From assembly GCA_019448385.1 (NCBI GenBank), contig JAGTXO010000005.1, forward strand, positions 744,001 through 808,000: DNA of 64,000 nucleotides. Reading direction: 5' to 3'. The DNA is from Diacronema lutheri. Taxonomy: Eukaryota; Haptophyta; Pavlovophyceae; Pavlovales; Pavlovaceae. Position numbers and translations under genes: made by a program. This document shows, one piece after another, positions 1 through 9,234 of the stretch. Position 1 is the stretch's first letter, and each line of letters starts with the position of its first letter. Below the pieces are notes generated by a model, which saw only the letters and a program-made list of their open reading frames with translations, did not search any database and had not been told where the DNA came from.

Positions 1-809
1 ACTGCGTCGTACAGCTCGCGCAGCTCGCGGTTCGCCGGCTCGAGCGCGATGGCCGCGCGCAGGTCCGTCTTGGCCTCAGCGTACGATTGGAGGGCCTTGT
101 GCGCGCTCGCGCGGCGGAAGAGGGCCTTGACGTTGTTGGCGTCGAGCTCGAGCGCCGTGTTGCACGCGGCGAGCGCGGCCGCCGCGTCGCCCAGCTTGAG
201 CCGGCACATCGCCTCGTTGAGCAGGCACGTCACCTCACTCGCGAGCGCGTCGCGCGCCGCGTCGGCGGCCGCTTCGTCGAGCTCGTCGCCCACCTCGTGC
301 AGGTAGTCGGCGGCCGACTTGTACACGTCGGCGGCGTCGGCGAATGAGCCCGCCTTAAAAAGCGCGGTCCCTTCCGCCTTGCATTTGGCTGCCTCCGCGA
401 TGCGCTCGTCGGCCGACATCTCCCACTTGCTCTTCTTCACCGCCGCCCACGAGAAAAGCTCGACCTCAAAGTCGAGCGTCGCGCCGGGCGGGATCTTGGG
501 CGGCGAACCGCGCGCGCCGTAGGCGTATTCGGGCGTGCACGTGAGCACGGCCTTCTCGCCCTTGTGCATCGACGCCACGCCCACGTCCCAGCCCTTGATC
601 ACCTGCCCCTGGCCGATCACAAACTCAAACTCCGTCCCGCGGTCCCGGCTCGAGTCGAACTTGGAGCCGTCCGCAGCGAGCGTGCCGACGTAGTGCACCT
701 TGACGCGCGATCCGGCGGGGGGCGTCCCCGCCGACGGGTCGCCCGCCTCGAGCACGCGCTTCAAGCAGCCGGCGTCGCCCGACACGTCGATCGCCTCGGA
801 GTCGGCCAT
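1..809 (-). CDS. FKBP-type peptidyl-prolyl isomerase with TPR repeats (C-terminus cut by window edge)
   Basis: The protein starts [12 protein letters not shown] and has one FKBP fold at about residues 28-125, with [25 protein letters not shown] and the [16 protein letters not shown] loop typical of active FKBP prolyl isomerases. From about residue 135 to the edge it becomes helical with TPR signatures ([37 protein letters not shown]). Known FKBP-TPR proteins fold prolyl bonds and dock on the Hsp90 C-terminus through the TPR, so a cytosolic co-chaperone role is likely. Only one FKBP domain is visible, as in FKBP8 or plant FKBP42, not the two of FKBP4/5. An in-frame ATG ten codons upstream (839) is an alternative start. 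Any membrane anchor would lie beyond the window. Confidence 0.93.
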   Translation of the reverse strand, partial: MADSEAIDVSGDAGCLKRVLEAGDPSAGTPPAGSRVKVHYVGTLAADGSKFDSSRDRGTEFEFVIGQGQVIKGWDVGVASMHKGEKAVLTCTPEYAYGARGSPPKIPPGATLDFEVELFSWAAVKKSKWEMSADERIAEAAKCKAEGTALFKAGSFADAADVYKSAADYLHEVGDELDEAAADAARDALASEVTCLLNEAMCRLKLGDAAAALAACNTALELDANNVKALFRRASAHKALQSYAEAKTDLRAAIALEPANRELRELYDA

Positions 810-1125
810 TGTTCCAGACGTTTTCTCAAACAAACGCATTTTCGCACGCGTGGAAGGCGAGGGCGATGTTGGCGAATGTTTTGATTGCCCTCGCTGTCGG
901 CCACGTGCGGGCCGCGCGCGTGGGCCAGCGCGCGGCGCCTGTGCAGGTGCGCGCGCGCGCGCGCGAGGCTTGCGCGGTCTGCGCTGCGCCCATTGCGCAC
1001 ACGCGCGGGCCGCAAGACGCATGCTAGCAACCCCCTGGCCGTAACGCACGCGCGTCTGAAGCGCGGCACGTCGCCGTGCGTGCGCGCGCGCGCGTTGGGC
1101 CACGCAGTCGCGCGCGGCGGTCTCG
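810..1125. promoter_or_regulatory. Shared spacer between divergent FKBP and EF-P genes
   Basis: About 316 bases separate the two divergent start codons and must contain both 5' ends. The stretch is rich in alternating GC and CpG with no TATA box that I can see. It could also hide a short first exon for the EF-P gene, because a CAG acceptor lies about 15 bases before the EF-P ATG. I see no RNA gene here. Confidence 0.4.
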
Positions 1126-1689
1126 ATGCTCACGTCAAACGACTTTAAGGTCGGCATGACGATTGAGTCGGACGCCGTCCCGTACAAGGTGATCGAGTTC
1201 CTCCACGTGAAGCCGGGCAAGGGCTCCGCGTTTGTGCGCTCAAAGTTGAAGAACCTGATCACCGGAAACACGATGGAGAAGACGTGGCGTGCGGGCGAGT
1301 CGGTCGGCGCTGCAGAGGTTGAAAAGTTTGACGTGCAGTACACGTACAAGGAGGGCGACCAGTATGTCTTCATGGACATGGCCTCGTTTGAGGAGATGCG
1401 CATCGACGCAAAGGCGATCGACCAGATCGACTTCCTCAAAGAGAGCGGCTCGGCGCAGGTGGCAAAGTGGAACGGCCAGATCATCTCGGTCGAGCTGCCC
1501 AACCAGATGAACCTCAAGGTGATCGAGACCATGCCGGGCGTCAAGGGCAACACGGTGCAGGGCGGCCAAAAGCCGGCGACGCTCGAGACGGGCGCGGTCA
1601 TCCAGGTGCCGCTCTTCATCGAGGAGGGCGAGGAGGTGCGCGTGGACACGATCGAGAAGAAGTACCTCTCACGGGCAGCCAAGGAGTAG
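1126..1689 (+). CDS. efp: Bacterial-type translation elongation factor P
   Basis: The 187-residue protein matches the full length of bacterial EF-P. The N-terminal KOW-like domain holds the loop [12 protein letters not shown], where the lysine of PGKGSA is the residue modified in many bacteria; the family signature [14 protein letters not shown] lies in the C-terminal OB domain. EF-P binds the ribosome beside the P site and relieves stalling at proline runs. It is distinct from the eukaryotic homologue eIF5A in having three domains, so in a eukaryote it should act in a plastid or mitochondrion. The encoded N-terminus ([10 protein letters not shown]) lacks an obvious targeting peptide. Either it lies on an upstream exon (a CAG acceptor precedes the ATG) or the true start differs. 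Identity is firm; compartment is inference. Confidence 0.93.
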   Translation: MLTSNDFKVGMTIESDAVPYKVIEFLHVKPGKGSAFVRSKLKNLITGNTMEKTWRAGESVGAAEVEKFDVQYTYKEGDQYVFMDMASFEEMRIDAKAIDQIDFLKESGSAQVAKWNGQIISVELPNQMNLKVIETMPGVKGNTVQGGQKPATLETGAVIQVPLFIEEGEEVRVDTIEKKYLSRAAKE

Positions 1690-1702
1690 CGCCACCGGGC
1701 CA

Positions 1703-1720
1703 GGGGGGGGAGGGGGGGGC

Positions 1721-1770
<50 letters not shown>

Positions 1771-1808
1771 CGGGGGCGGGGGGGCAGGGCGGGGGGGCAG
1801 GGCGGCAG
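1703..1808. repeat. Poly-G tract (uninterrupted run of about 48 G)
   Basis: Just after the EF-P stop the + strand becomes almost pure G, with an uninterrupted run at about 1723-1770 and shorter runs around it. Similar runs recur through the window, always in introns or spacers. The length may be affected by sequencing error. Such tracts can form G-quadruplexes and could act in termination or nucleosome exclusion, but nothing here proves that. Confidence 0.85.
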
Positions 1809-1895
1809 CCGACGGGGGGCTCGGGCTCCCCAGTGACACGTTTTTCAAAAATCAACGCGACGTCGTACGTACGACTCCATCGTGGCAGGTCGGAA

Positions 1896-2564
1896 ATGGT
1901 GTTCTACTTCGTGGGCCGGGACCCGCGCTACCTCATGTACATGGGGCGCGACAAAGAGGAGAACGAGGAGCTCATCCGCTACGGCTGGCCCGAAGACGTG
2001 TGGTTCCATGTCGACAAGCACAGCTCGGCGCACGTGTACATCCGGCTCCTTGAGGGGCAAAGCAGCTTGGACGACATCCCGGAGGAGGTTATCGAGGATT
2101 GCGCGCAGCTCACCAAGCTCAACTCAATCGAGGGCTGCAAGCTGAACGATATCACGATCGTGTACACCATGTGGTCCAACTTGAAGAAGACGGGCGACAT
2201 GGCGACCGGGCAGGTCGGGTTCCACAACCGCGCGGCCGTGCGCTTTACGCTCGTCAAGCGGAGGAAAAATGAGATTTGCAACCTGCTCAACAAGAGCAAG
2301 CGCGAGGAGAACCCCAACTTTGCCGATCTCCGAGACGCGCGCGACCGCCTTGAGATCCAGGCGAAGAAGAGGGCAGCGCAGGCGCAGCGGCTCGACGACA
2401 AGGCCCGCCGGCAGGAGTTTGATAAGGAGCGAGACATCAAGTCATACGCCGGCGTCTTCGAGGAGGAGCGTATGCAGTCCAACCAGGAGATCCTCGATAA
2501 AGTGAAGCAGGCAGGCAAAACCGACATCCAGGCCTGTCGCGAAATGGAAGACGACTTCATGTGA
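1896..2564 (+). CDS. CCDC25: CCDC25-family protein (NFACT-R domain)
   Basis: The 222-residue protein starts MVFYFVGRDP, the conserved CCDC25 beginning, which decides the start although the frame is open upstream. The NFACT-R fold fills residues 1-125 with YMGRDKEENEELIRYGWPED, WFHVDKHSSAHVYIRL, IEGCKLNDITIVYT and WSNLKKTGDM. The rest is a charged coiled coil ending in EMEDDFM, like human CCDC25 (208 residues). The NFACT-R domain also occurs in NEMF/Rqc2, where it belongs to ribosome quality control. Animal CCDC25 was described as a membrane sensor of extracellular DNA, but its conservation in protists suggests an older, unknown role. It is intronless and follows EF-P on the same strand across a poly-G spacer. 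Confidence 0.95.
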   Translation: MVFYFVGRDPRYLMYMGRDKEENEELIRYGWPEDVWFHVDKHSSAHVYIRLLEGQSSLDDIPEEVIEDCAQLTKLNSIEGCKLNDITIVYTMWSNLKKTGDMATGQVGFHNRAAVRFTLVKRRKNEICNLLNKSKREENPNFADLRDARDRLEIQAKKRAAQAQRLDDKARRQEFDKERDIKSYAGVFEEERMQSNQEILDKVKQAGKTDIQACREMEDDFM

Positions 2565-2796
2565 CTTGTGATTTGTGAGGCAGCACCTCGGGAGGGGCGG
2601 GGGGGGGGGGGGGGGGGGGGGGGGCGGGAAGGGGATGACGGGGGAGATGAAGGAGCACGCTCATCAATGACAGTCCAGGCCCACCCACAAGGGGTCCCTT
2701 CAGAGTCCAGACCCTCGTCCTCTCTCCCTGGGCAAGCGGAAGCTCGAATTTCGTCCGCCATCGTGCCCGTCGTCAGTTCAAGATGGCGACCTGACG
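2565..2796. other. Spacer with poly-G tract, no gene seen
   Basis: This spacer between CCDC25 and the exostosin-like gene contains a run of about 26 G near 2599-2624, then mixed sequence. I see no reading frame or RNA gene in it. It presumably carries the 3' end of one gene and the promoter of the next. Confidence 0.5.
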
Positions 2797-5193
2797 TTGA
2801 TGCGGGTCGTCCTGGCCGTCGTGGCGCTTGCGCGCGCGTCGGGGCAGCAGGCACCTGCCGATGACGCGGTTTATCTCCCGCCGATCCGTGCAGACCCCAC
2901 CGCGTGGCGCCTCTACGTGCACGAGGTTCCGTGGGCGCTCCTCAACATCAGCTCGGACGCGCGACGCTTGTACGAGCAGATGATCGCGGAAGAGCCGCCC
3001 CCTGCGCACGATGAGGGTGGGTTGTACCACGCGGTGGTCCACGACCTGCCTCGTCTCATGCCTCGCTGGCTGCCGAACGCGGTCGAGCTCGAAGCTGCGC
3101 TTGCGGCGACCGCCGGCGGCGCCGCTCCTGCTGCGGACGTTGCGCGCTTCGGCGACAACGTGCTCTTCCTGCTGCCACTTTCGCCGTATCACCTGTGCAA
3201 GGCGGTCGAGCATCCGCACGAGGCATGGGGCTCGGCATGGGCCGCAAAAAAGGGCTCAATCCCCACGTCCATTTCGGAGAGCATGCGTTCGGCTTTGCGC
3301 GACGGCCTCGCCTCGTACCGCATCACCTGCGAGACGTGCGGCGCGCGCGGCGCGCGGCCCTCCACTCGCACGACCGCGCGCGCCTCGCATGGCTTACACG
3401 CCTGCATCCGCCCGTGCCCCCCGCGACCCCGCGACCCCCCCTTCCCCTTCCCCCCTCCAAGCGCAGCTACGAGCGCGCGCTGCGTTGGCTTTTTTCAACA
3501 GCAGCATGGCGCCTCTGCCCCGAGCGGCACGTGTTCACGCACATGCTCACGCACGCGCTGCGCGAGGCCTTGCGCACGGACCTACGCCGGCAAGCGCACG
3601 GCCTCGGCCAGGCGCGGGGCTCGCGCGCACTGGCTGCTAGTGCAACGCCGCCGGCGCGCCCATCGGGCACGTACGCTCGCATGGGCGCGGGCATCCTTGT
3701 CTCTGCCGAGGACCGGAGATATGATTGGCTCGAGGCGAGGGCATGCGGTCACGTCGTACCAGCGCCCTACTACTCGCCACCCTTCTTCCTGCGCGGCACG
3801 GCGCCGTTCGCCCCGTCCGCCGCCGGTCTGCCCGCCCCTGGCGCCAGGCGCGCTCTCATCGTCGAGTCGGGCCCACGCTCCACCGCATGCCATCGCTTTG
3901 ACAACCGCGCAACTCCAAACCGGTGGGCGTGCCACGGCGCCGAGCTGCGCTACTCGCGATTCGTGCGCATGGCCGCCAAGTCAGCGATGCTGGACGTCGC
4001 GCGCGCGGCGGGCGAGCGCGTGGAGGCACACGCCACGCAGCGCACCGACAAAGGGTACGCTGAGCTTGATGGCCTGCTGCGCGCAAAGGCGGCCATGTAC
4101 GCGGCCTCCACCTTCTGCCTCGTGCTCGCGGGCGACTCGGTCATCACGACGCGCATCTTCTCGGTCGTCCAGTCGCTGTGTGTGCCCGGTACGCCGCGCG
4201 CTGTGTGTGCCCGATACGCCGCGCGCTGTGTGTGCCCGGTAAGCCGCGCGCTGTGTGTGCCCGGTACGCCGCGCGCGGTCGCCTGCGCCGGCCTGCGGGC
4301 GCTCGCCGACCCACCGCCGCGCCTCGCGCGGCGGCGCCCCTTCGGCGGGCGCGCGCGCACGCAGTGTTCGTGTTTGACCGCGACTTCCTCCCTTTCGGCG
4401 AGCTGATCCCGTGGAAGAACATCTCGTTACGCGTGCGCGGTGACGAGCTGATTCTCTTTGACAGGCACAGAGGGAGCGCACGCAATCCGCTCCTCGCGCT
4501 GCACGCCCTCGTCACCGAGCGGCCGGAGGAGCTGCGCGCTCTGCAGGCACGCGCCCTTTGCACGAGGCGCCCCTCCTTTCACGATGGCGCCCCTCCTTTG
4601 CACGATGGCTCCCCTTTGTTCGATGGCCCTCGCGCGCGCACTCTTCACACGCCGCCGTCGCGCTGCTGCGACGGTGACGCGCGCCACCGTCCTGCAGCTG
4701 CCCCCCCCCCCCCCCCCCCCCCCCCCCGCGGTTCCACCCGCGTGCATCCCGCCGTCCTGCATCTGCCCTTGCCCACCCCTTCTTCCTCTCACCGTCCAGC
4801 AGCTCCCCTTGGCCGCGCCGTCGCGCGCGCGGCGTACGGCACGGCCTTGCCACCCGCTCGCAGGAGGGCGTCGAGCGCGCGCGCTGGCATCTCACGTACC
4901 ACCGGCACGGCCGCGGCGTCGCAATCGCCGGCGCGGAGAATCGGCCGTCGGCAGGCGAAGCCCTGGTGCACCACCTTGTGCAAGCCGGCGCAGTGCGGCA
5001 GGCGCTCGCGCGCGTGACGGGCGGTGACGCGAGCTCGGTGCTGCGATGCACGGACGAGAGGCTCCGACGCCTCGACCGAAACGACAAGCAGCGCGCGATG
5101 CAGCTGCTGCTGCCGTGGCCGCGCGTGCAGAAGCGGGTGAGCGCTACGCGGAGCAGCGCGCGCGCTCAGTCGTCGCGGGCGGGGCCGGAATGA
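2797..5193 (+). CDS. Exostosin-family glycosyltransferase (GT47), four exons
   Basis: Proposed exons are 2797-3335, 3467-4188, 4365-4546 and 4864-5193, giving 590 residues with phases that match at each join. The N-terminus (MMRVVLAVVALARASG) is a signal peptide or anchor, so the protein should work in the Golgi lumen. The GT47 signature is FCLVLAGDSVITTRIFSVVQ followed, across an intron, by CVP and VFVFDRDFLPFGELIPW. The C-terminus has RARWHLTYHR as in other exostosins. The family transfers sugars to cell-surface or scale polysaccharides; the substrate cannot be read from sequence. The last intron would use a GC donor (CAG|GCACGC). Intron 2 opens inside a 25-bp minisatellite that repeats the donor site. 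A second GT47 gene lies at 13.4-14.9 kb. Confidence 0.85.
4176..4275. repeat. 25-bp minisatellite, four units, at a splice donor
   Basis: Four head-to-tail units of 25 bases (starting CTGTGTGTGCCCG and ending GCCGCGCG) run from 4176 to 4275 with one or two substitutions each. The first unit overlaps the end of GT47 exon 2. Units 1, 3 and 4 each offer a GT after CCCG (GTACGC, GTAAGC, GTACGC), while unit 2 has AT instead. Confidence 0.9.
4701..4727. repeat. Poly-C tract inside GT47 intron 3
   Basis: A run of about 27 C lies in the middle of the last intron of the GT47 gene. It continues the pattern of homopolymer G or C runs in non-coding parts of this window. Confidence 0.85.
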
Positions 5194-5221
5194 AGTTGAA
5201 AATAAAAAAAAATTCGAAGCG

Positions 5222-6649
5222 CTAGGCGGATTCGTCCAGCGGCGGCGGCGGCGGCGCGGCGCGCACGCCGATCGCGAGCGGCACGGGCGCAAGCGCGAAC
5301 ATGAGCGACGCGGCGACGGTGTAGGGCAGCGCGCCCGGCGCGACGAGGGTGCTCGCCGACCGTTGGAAGAGCGCGCCGGAAATCAACGGCGTGACGATGC
5401 GCGCGCCTGCGCGCGTGGACTGGACCATCGCCAGGTTGTGCGAGCGCTCGTCGCGCGAGCCCGACGCCTGCACGACCAGCGCGGCCGTCGACGTGTCGGC
5501 AATCCCCGAGCCAACTCTGTTGAGGAAATAAAAGCAGTGGTGAAAAGGCTGCGACACAACGCGCGAGAGGCCGCACAGGCCGGCGCTGACGCACACGAGC
5601 CCAACTGCGCACGTGCGGCGCTCGCCCCACGCGGCGAGCAGCCGCGGCACGAGCAGCAGCTGCGCGCCGACCGTCACGGCCGCGCCCGCCGAGAGCATTG
5701 CGGAAAGCTGCGGCTGCGCCCAGCCAAGCATCCGATATGCGAACAGAGAATAAGTCGAGACGCTCAGTGTGAGGGACCAGCCCACGCCAAGCGCAACCGT
5801 GCGCAGCAGCAGCTGCGCGCGCGCGGGCAGCAGCCGTCGTCGCACCGCCCCGCGCGCCGGCGCGCCGGGCGACGACGCGCTCGGCGGTGGCGCGGGCGGT
5901 GCGGCGTTGAGCCGCGCGCATGCGGCACCGTCGAGGGCGAGCACGGCGAGGGCGACCAGCGCCGAAGCGACAAACGCGGCGCGCACGCAGAGGTCAGCGG
6001 CAAGGCCAAGCCTGGCGAAGAGGCCCTGCAGCACCGCCGCGAGCGCGGGTCCGAGCACAACACCCGAGTTGGCGGCAGCTGAGAGACGAGCGAGCGCCTG
6101 CGACGCCTCGCGGCCCTGCGGCATGATCTCGGCAACGGCGGCTTGCGAAACGGGGACTGAGGCGGCGAACACGCCGCCGAGTAGCCGGCCGAGAATCACG
6201 CCGTTCGTCGTCGACGAGAGCGCAATCACCAGGCCGGCGGCGGTCGCGCCCGCGAGGCACGCGCGCAGCACGCGCGCGCGGCCAAGCCGGCTGGACGCGG
6301 CGACGACGAGTGGGCAGCAGAGCATCTGCGCGACGGAGAAGGCAGACGTCGCCGAACCAATCTGGATCGGCGTTGCCCCATACCGCGCCAAGTGCAGCGG
6401 GATCGTCGAGATCGCCACGCCCTCGCCGAGCATGAGCACAAATGCGCAGCGCTGCAGCGGCCGCAGGAGCCGCGCAGCCGTCGTGTCATCAACGTCGCGC
6501 GACGCGGCAGCGTCGGCGCGTATTGAGGGCAGCGCGCGGCGCGGGCCGCGCGCGCAGCCGACACGGAGCGAGCGCGCCCTCAATCCTCCGGGCGAGACGA
6601 ACAACGAACACGCGACGATGACCGCGGCCGTCGCCATGGCTCGTCGCAA
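5222..6649 (-). CDS. Major facilitator superfamily transporter with N-terminal targeting peptide
   Basis: The intronless 475-residue protein begins with a hydrophobic, arginine-flanked leader (MRRAMATAAVIVACSLFVSP) and about 60 residues rich in Arg, Ala and Ser, consistent with a signal or bipartite plastid presequence. About 12 hydrophobic segments follow from residue 70. MFS-type signals include SSRLGRARVLRACLAG between helices 2 and 3 and NGVILGRLLGGVFAASVPV. The loop at about residues 255-280 is the usual central cytosolic loop. It resembles the drug:H+ antiporter and sugar-efflux branch; the substrate is not determinable. It is convergent with the GT47 gene (28 bases between stops) and divergent from the SURF4-like gene (18 bases between starts), so the two starts share one promoter. 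Confidence 0.88.
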   Translation of the reverse strand: MRRAMATAAVIVACSLFVSPGGLRARSLRVGCARGPRRALPSIRADAAASRDVDDTTAARLLRPLQRCAFVLMLGEGVAISTIPLHLARYGATPIQIGSATSAFSVAQMLCCPLVVAASSRLGRARVLRACLAGATAAGLVIALSSTTNGVILGRLLGGVFAASVPVSQAAVAEIMPQGREASQALARLSAAANSGVVLGPALAAVLQGLFARLGLAADLCVRAAFVASALVALAVLALDGAACARLNAAPPAPPPSASSPGAPARGAVRRRLLPARAQLLLRTVALGVGWSLTLSVSTYSLFAYRMLGWAQPQLSAMLSAGAAVTVGAQLLLVPRLLAAWGERRTCAVGLVCVSAGLCGLSRVVSQPFHHCFYFLNRVGSGIADTSTAALVVQASGSRDERSHNLAMVQSTRAGARIVTPLISGALFQRSASTLVAPGALPYTVAASLMFALAPVPLAIGVRAAPPPPPLDESA

Positions 6650-6667
6650 CGAGCGGACCCGGGAGCC

Positions 6668-9163
6668 ATGGCGCGTTGGAGTGGGGTGCTGAATCTCGTG
6701 CTCGTGCGTTCACGCGCGCGCGCTCGCGCGTGCTCCGCGCGCGGCACAGGGCTCGCGCCCAACAAGCGCGCCATTTTTTGAGCGCCGCTCGCGCCTCGCG
6801 TCGCGCCGCCCGCGCCGCGCGCGCAGCCGCTGGCAGCCGCGCTGAGCAGGGAGGAGCAGCACACTACGCAGTGCGAGAGCTGGGCGGCGCAGGGCGAGTG
6901 CCTGCGCAACAGCCACTTCATGCTGGGCGCGTGCCGGCCGCAATGCACGCGCAGCTTGGTCGACACCAAGCCCGACTGCATCAACTGGGCGCGGGACGGC
7001 GAGTGCGACCACAACCCGGTCTTCATGGCCGGCGCGTGCAACGCGTCGTGCGTCGCGCGCGCGTCGGACGCGCAGGTGCAGGAGCGCGAGCGCTTGCGCG
7101 AGGCGGCGCGCATGGAGCGGGAGGCGCGTAGGGCGGCTGCGGCTGACGACTCACCGCGCAGAGCGCGCCAAGCCCGCTCGGCCGACGACGACGTCGAAGG
7201 CGCGCTCGCTGGCAACGACGGCGCGCCGAGCGTCGAGCTCGCGCGCGCCGCCGACGGCGTGCAGCGCGACGCGAGCGCCGCGCTTGAGGCGGCCGAGGCG
7301 GCGGCGGAGCGCGCTGAGGAAGACTTCGCCGAGGCGAAGGACGCGGCGCGGGCCGTCGCTGAGGCGCTAGCCGGCCAGCCTGTGCACGAGCCCGTGCGGC
7401 CTGGCCACGGCGATGCGCCCGGACTCAGTCCTGCCGCGAGCGGCGGCGAGGCGCGCGAGACGCTCAATGCGGGCGCAGAGGCGGACGCGAGCGTGGCGGA
7501 AGTACGTGCGCGCGCGGCGCAGCACCTCCAAGAGCTGCGCACGCAGAGCTCGCGGCCGCGCGGCGGCGCGCGCGGCGCGCGCAGCGGCGGCGCCGGCGGC
7601 GGTGGTGGCGGCGACGAGAACGACCTTGACGCGGCAACCGCGCTCGACCCGGCGCGACTGGAGCGCGAGCGCGCGGCGCGCGACGCGGAGCGGCTGGCGC
7701 GGCGCGAGCGCGCGCGCGCCGACGCGTTGCGCAAGCTTGGCCTGCGCACGTGGCTTCTCTTCCGCACGCTGCCCGTCACCTTCACGCTGCTGCTCGTCGC
7801 CATCTCCGCGAGGCGCGAGCGCGCGTCGGGCAAGGCGTCGAGCAAGCTGGCCTTCGCGCCGCCGGGCTTTGCGGTGGGCACGGGGCTGCCCGCCTGGGCG
7901 CGCGCGCTCGCCGACCTCGCGCACCGCCTGCGCCTCGCGTACGTGCGCGCGGGCGGGCCGGGCGTGGACTCGGTCGCACGCGCGCTCGTCGGCATGTATT
8001 ACGTCAATGAGGCGGTGGCGTACGTGGAGGAACTCGAGGACGTGCCGCTGTGGGAGGCGCTGCAGACGGTGAACGACGTGCTCGACATGGCACAGCTCCT
8101 CCTTCCCGCCATCGTCGCGTGCCTCGTGCTTGGCTACCGCACGACGCTCTGCTCGGCGCTCGTCGGGTTGGACGTGCTCAAGGATGTCCTCGCCGTCGGC
8201 GCTCGGATCGTGCTCGTGTGGATGCACGCGCATTTCCTCTACATCAACGAGCTGATGATCAAGAAGCTCTCGATGCTCGGTTGCACGCTCCTCATGCTCG
8301 CGAGCGTGCCCGAGAACCGCTCAAAGTCGAAGAGCCGCGCGATGTCGGGCGCGCTCATGGCCGACGCGCTGAACGCAGCCTCGGCCATCTCTGGGCCAAA
8401 GTCGGCCCTCCTGCTCGCAGCCCGCGTGCGCGCGCGCCGCGACTGCGTCCGCGCCACGCCGCGCCGCGCCGCAACGTGGCGCGCGGCTGATCTGCGAAGG
8501 CGCGCAACGTGGCGTGCGGCTGATCTGCGAAGGCGCCCAGCGCGCGCCGTGCGCCGCGCGCCGCGTGCCGCCCGCCGCGCGCTGCTGTGTTCCGCCTCCC
8601 GCCCGCGCGCGCAGCTGCTCGTCGCGTGTCTCTTCATGTACGTCGGCGTGCAGGAGGTGTCGCGCATCGTCGCCGGCCGCACGCCCTACATGCAGGGCGA
8701 CGCGCACGACACGCTCTGGCCAAAGATTATCGAGTTGTTCCTCGTGCTCCCGTTCATCCTCGGCTACCGCACGCGCGCAGTCTGCCAGGCGGGTGGCGCG
8801 CGCGCGCACCGCGCGCGGAACAGCGCGCGCCTCCCCACCCTCGCCCACGCGTTGGTCCGCGCCTCACGCGCCGCCGCGCTGAGCGCGCGCGCGCGCTCGC
8901 TGTGCGCCCTGGAATGTTCGGGAATGTTCGTCGTGCAGGTGCTCGCCGTGACGCTTCTCCTCGAGTCTGCGCTCGTGTGGACGTTCTGGCGGTCCGACCT
9001 CGACCTGCTGCGCGTGCACAACGTTGCGCAGGAGCTGCGCGTCCTCTCGCACATGCGCGAGCACTTCTGCACCAACGCGGCGGTCGCGGGCGGGCTGCTG
9101 CTGCTGCAGGAGCACGGCGGCGGCAAGTACACGCTCGACGAGTACATGAAGAAGCAGGACTGA
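6668..9163 (+). CDS. Secreted/membrane protein: two ShKT domains, coiled coil and SURF4-like membrane domain
   Basis: Proposed exons are 6668-6703, 6827-8425, 8615-8788 (end uncertain) and 8939-9163, about 677 residues. Exon 1 joined to exon 2 gives a clean signal peptide (MARWSGVLNLVLPLAAALS). Two ShKT-like modules follow, CESWAAQGECLRNSHF..C and CINWARDGECDHNPVF..C, each with the CxxW and closing cysteines. Residues about 75-280 are a charged, Ala/Glu/Arg-rich coiled coil. The remainder has several membrane helices and ends TNAAVAGGLLLLQ then a KK-containing tail, as in SURF4/Erv29, the ER receptor that packs soluble cargo into COPII vesicles. The TYR-rich loop GYRTTLCSALVGLDVLKD fits the same fold. 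ShKT on a SURF4-like protein is unusual. Introns 2 and 3 have no stop and are multiples of three, so retention is possible. Confidence 0.8.
8471..8536. repeat. 33-bp tandem duplication in an intron
   Basis: Two nearly identical 33-base units beginning GCAACGTGGCG and ending CTGCGAAGGCGC lie head to tail within intron 2 of the ShKT-SURF4-like gene. They differ at one base. Being 33 bases long, they keep the frame if the intron is retained. Confidence 0.85.
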
Positions 9164-9234
9164 TCTCGCCGTGGGTGCACGTCTCACGACCGGTCAGACC
9201 TTCTCAGACGCTCGGCGGTGGCGGCGCGTGTGTG

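Noticed and set aside
4176-4275. CRISPR-like direct repeats
   Set aside because: Units are contiguous with no spacers and lie in a eukaryotic intron; it is a minisatellite.
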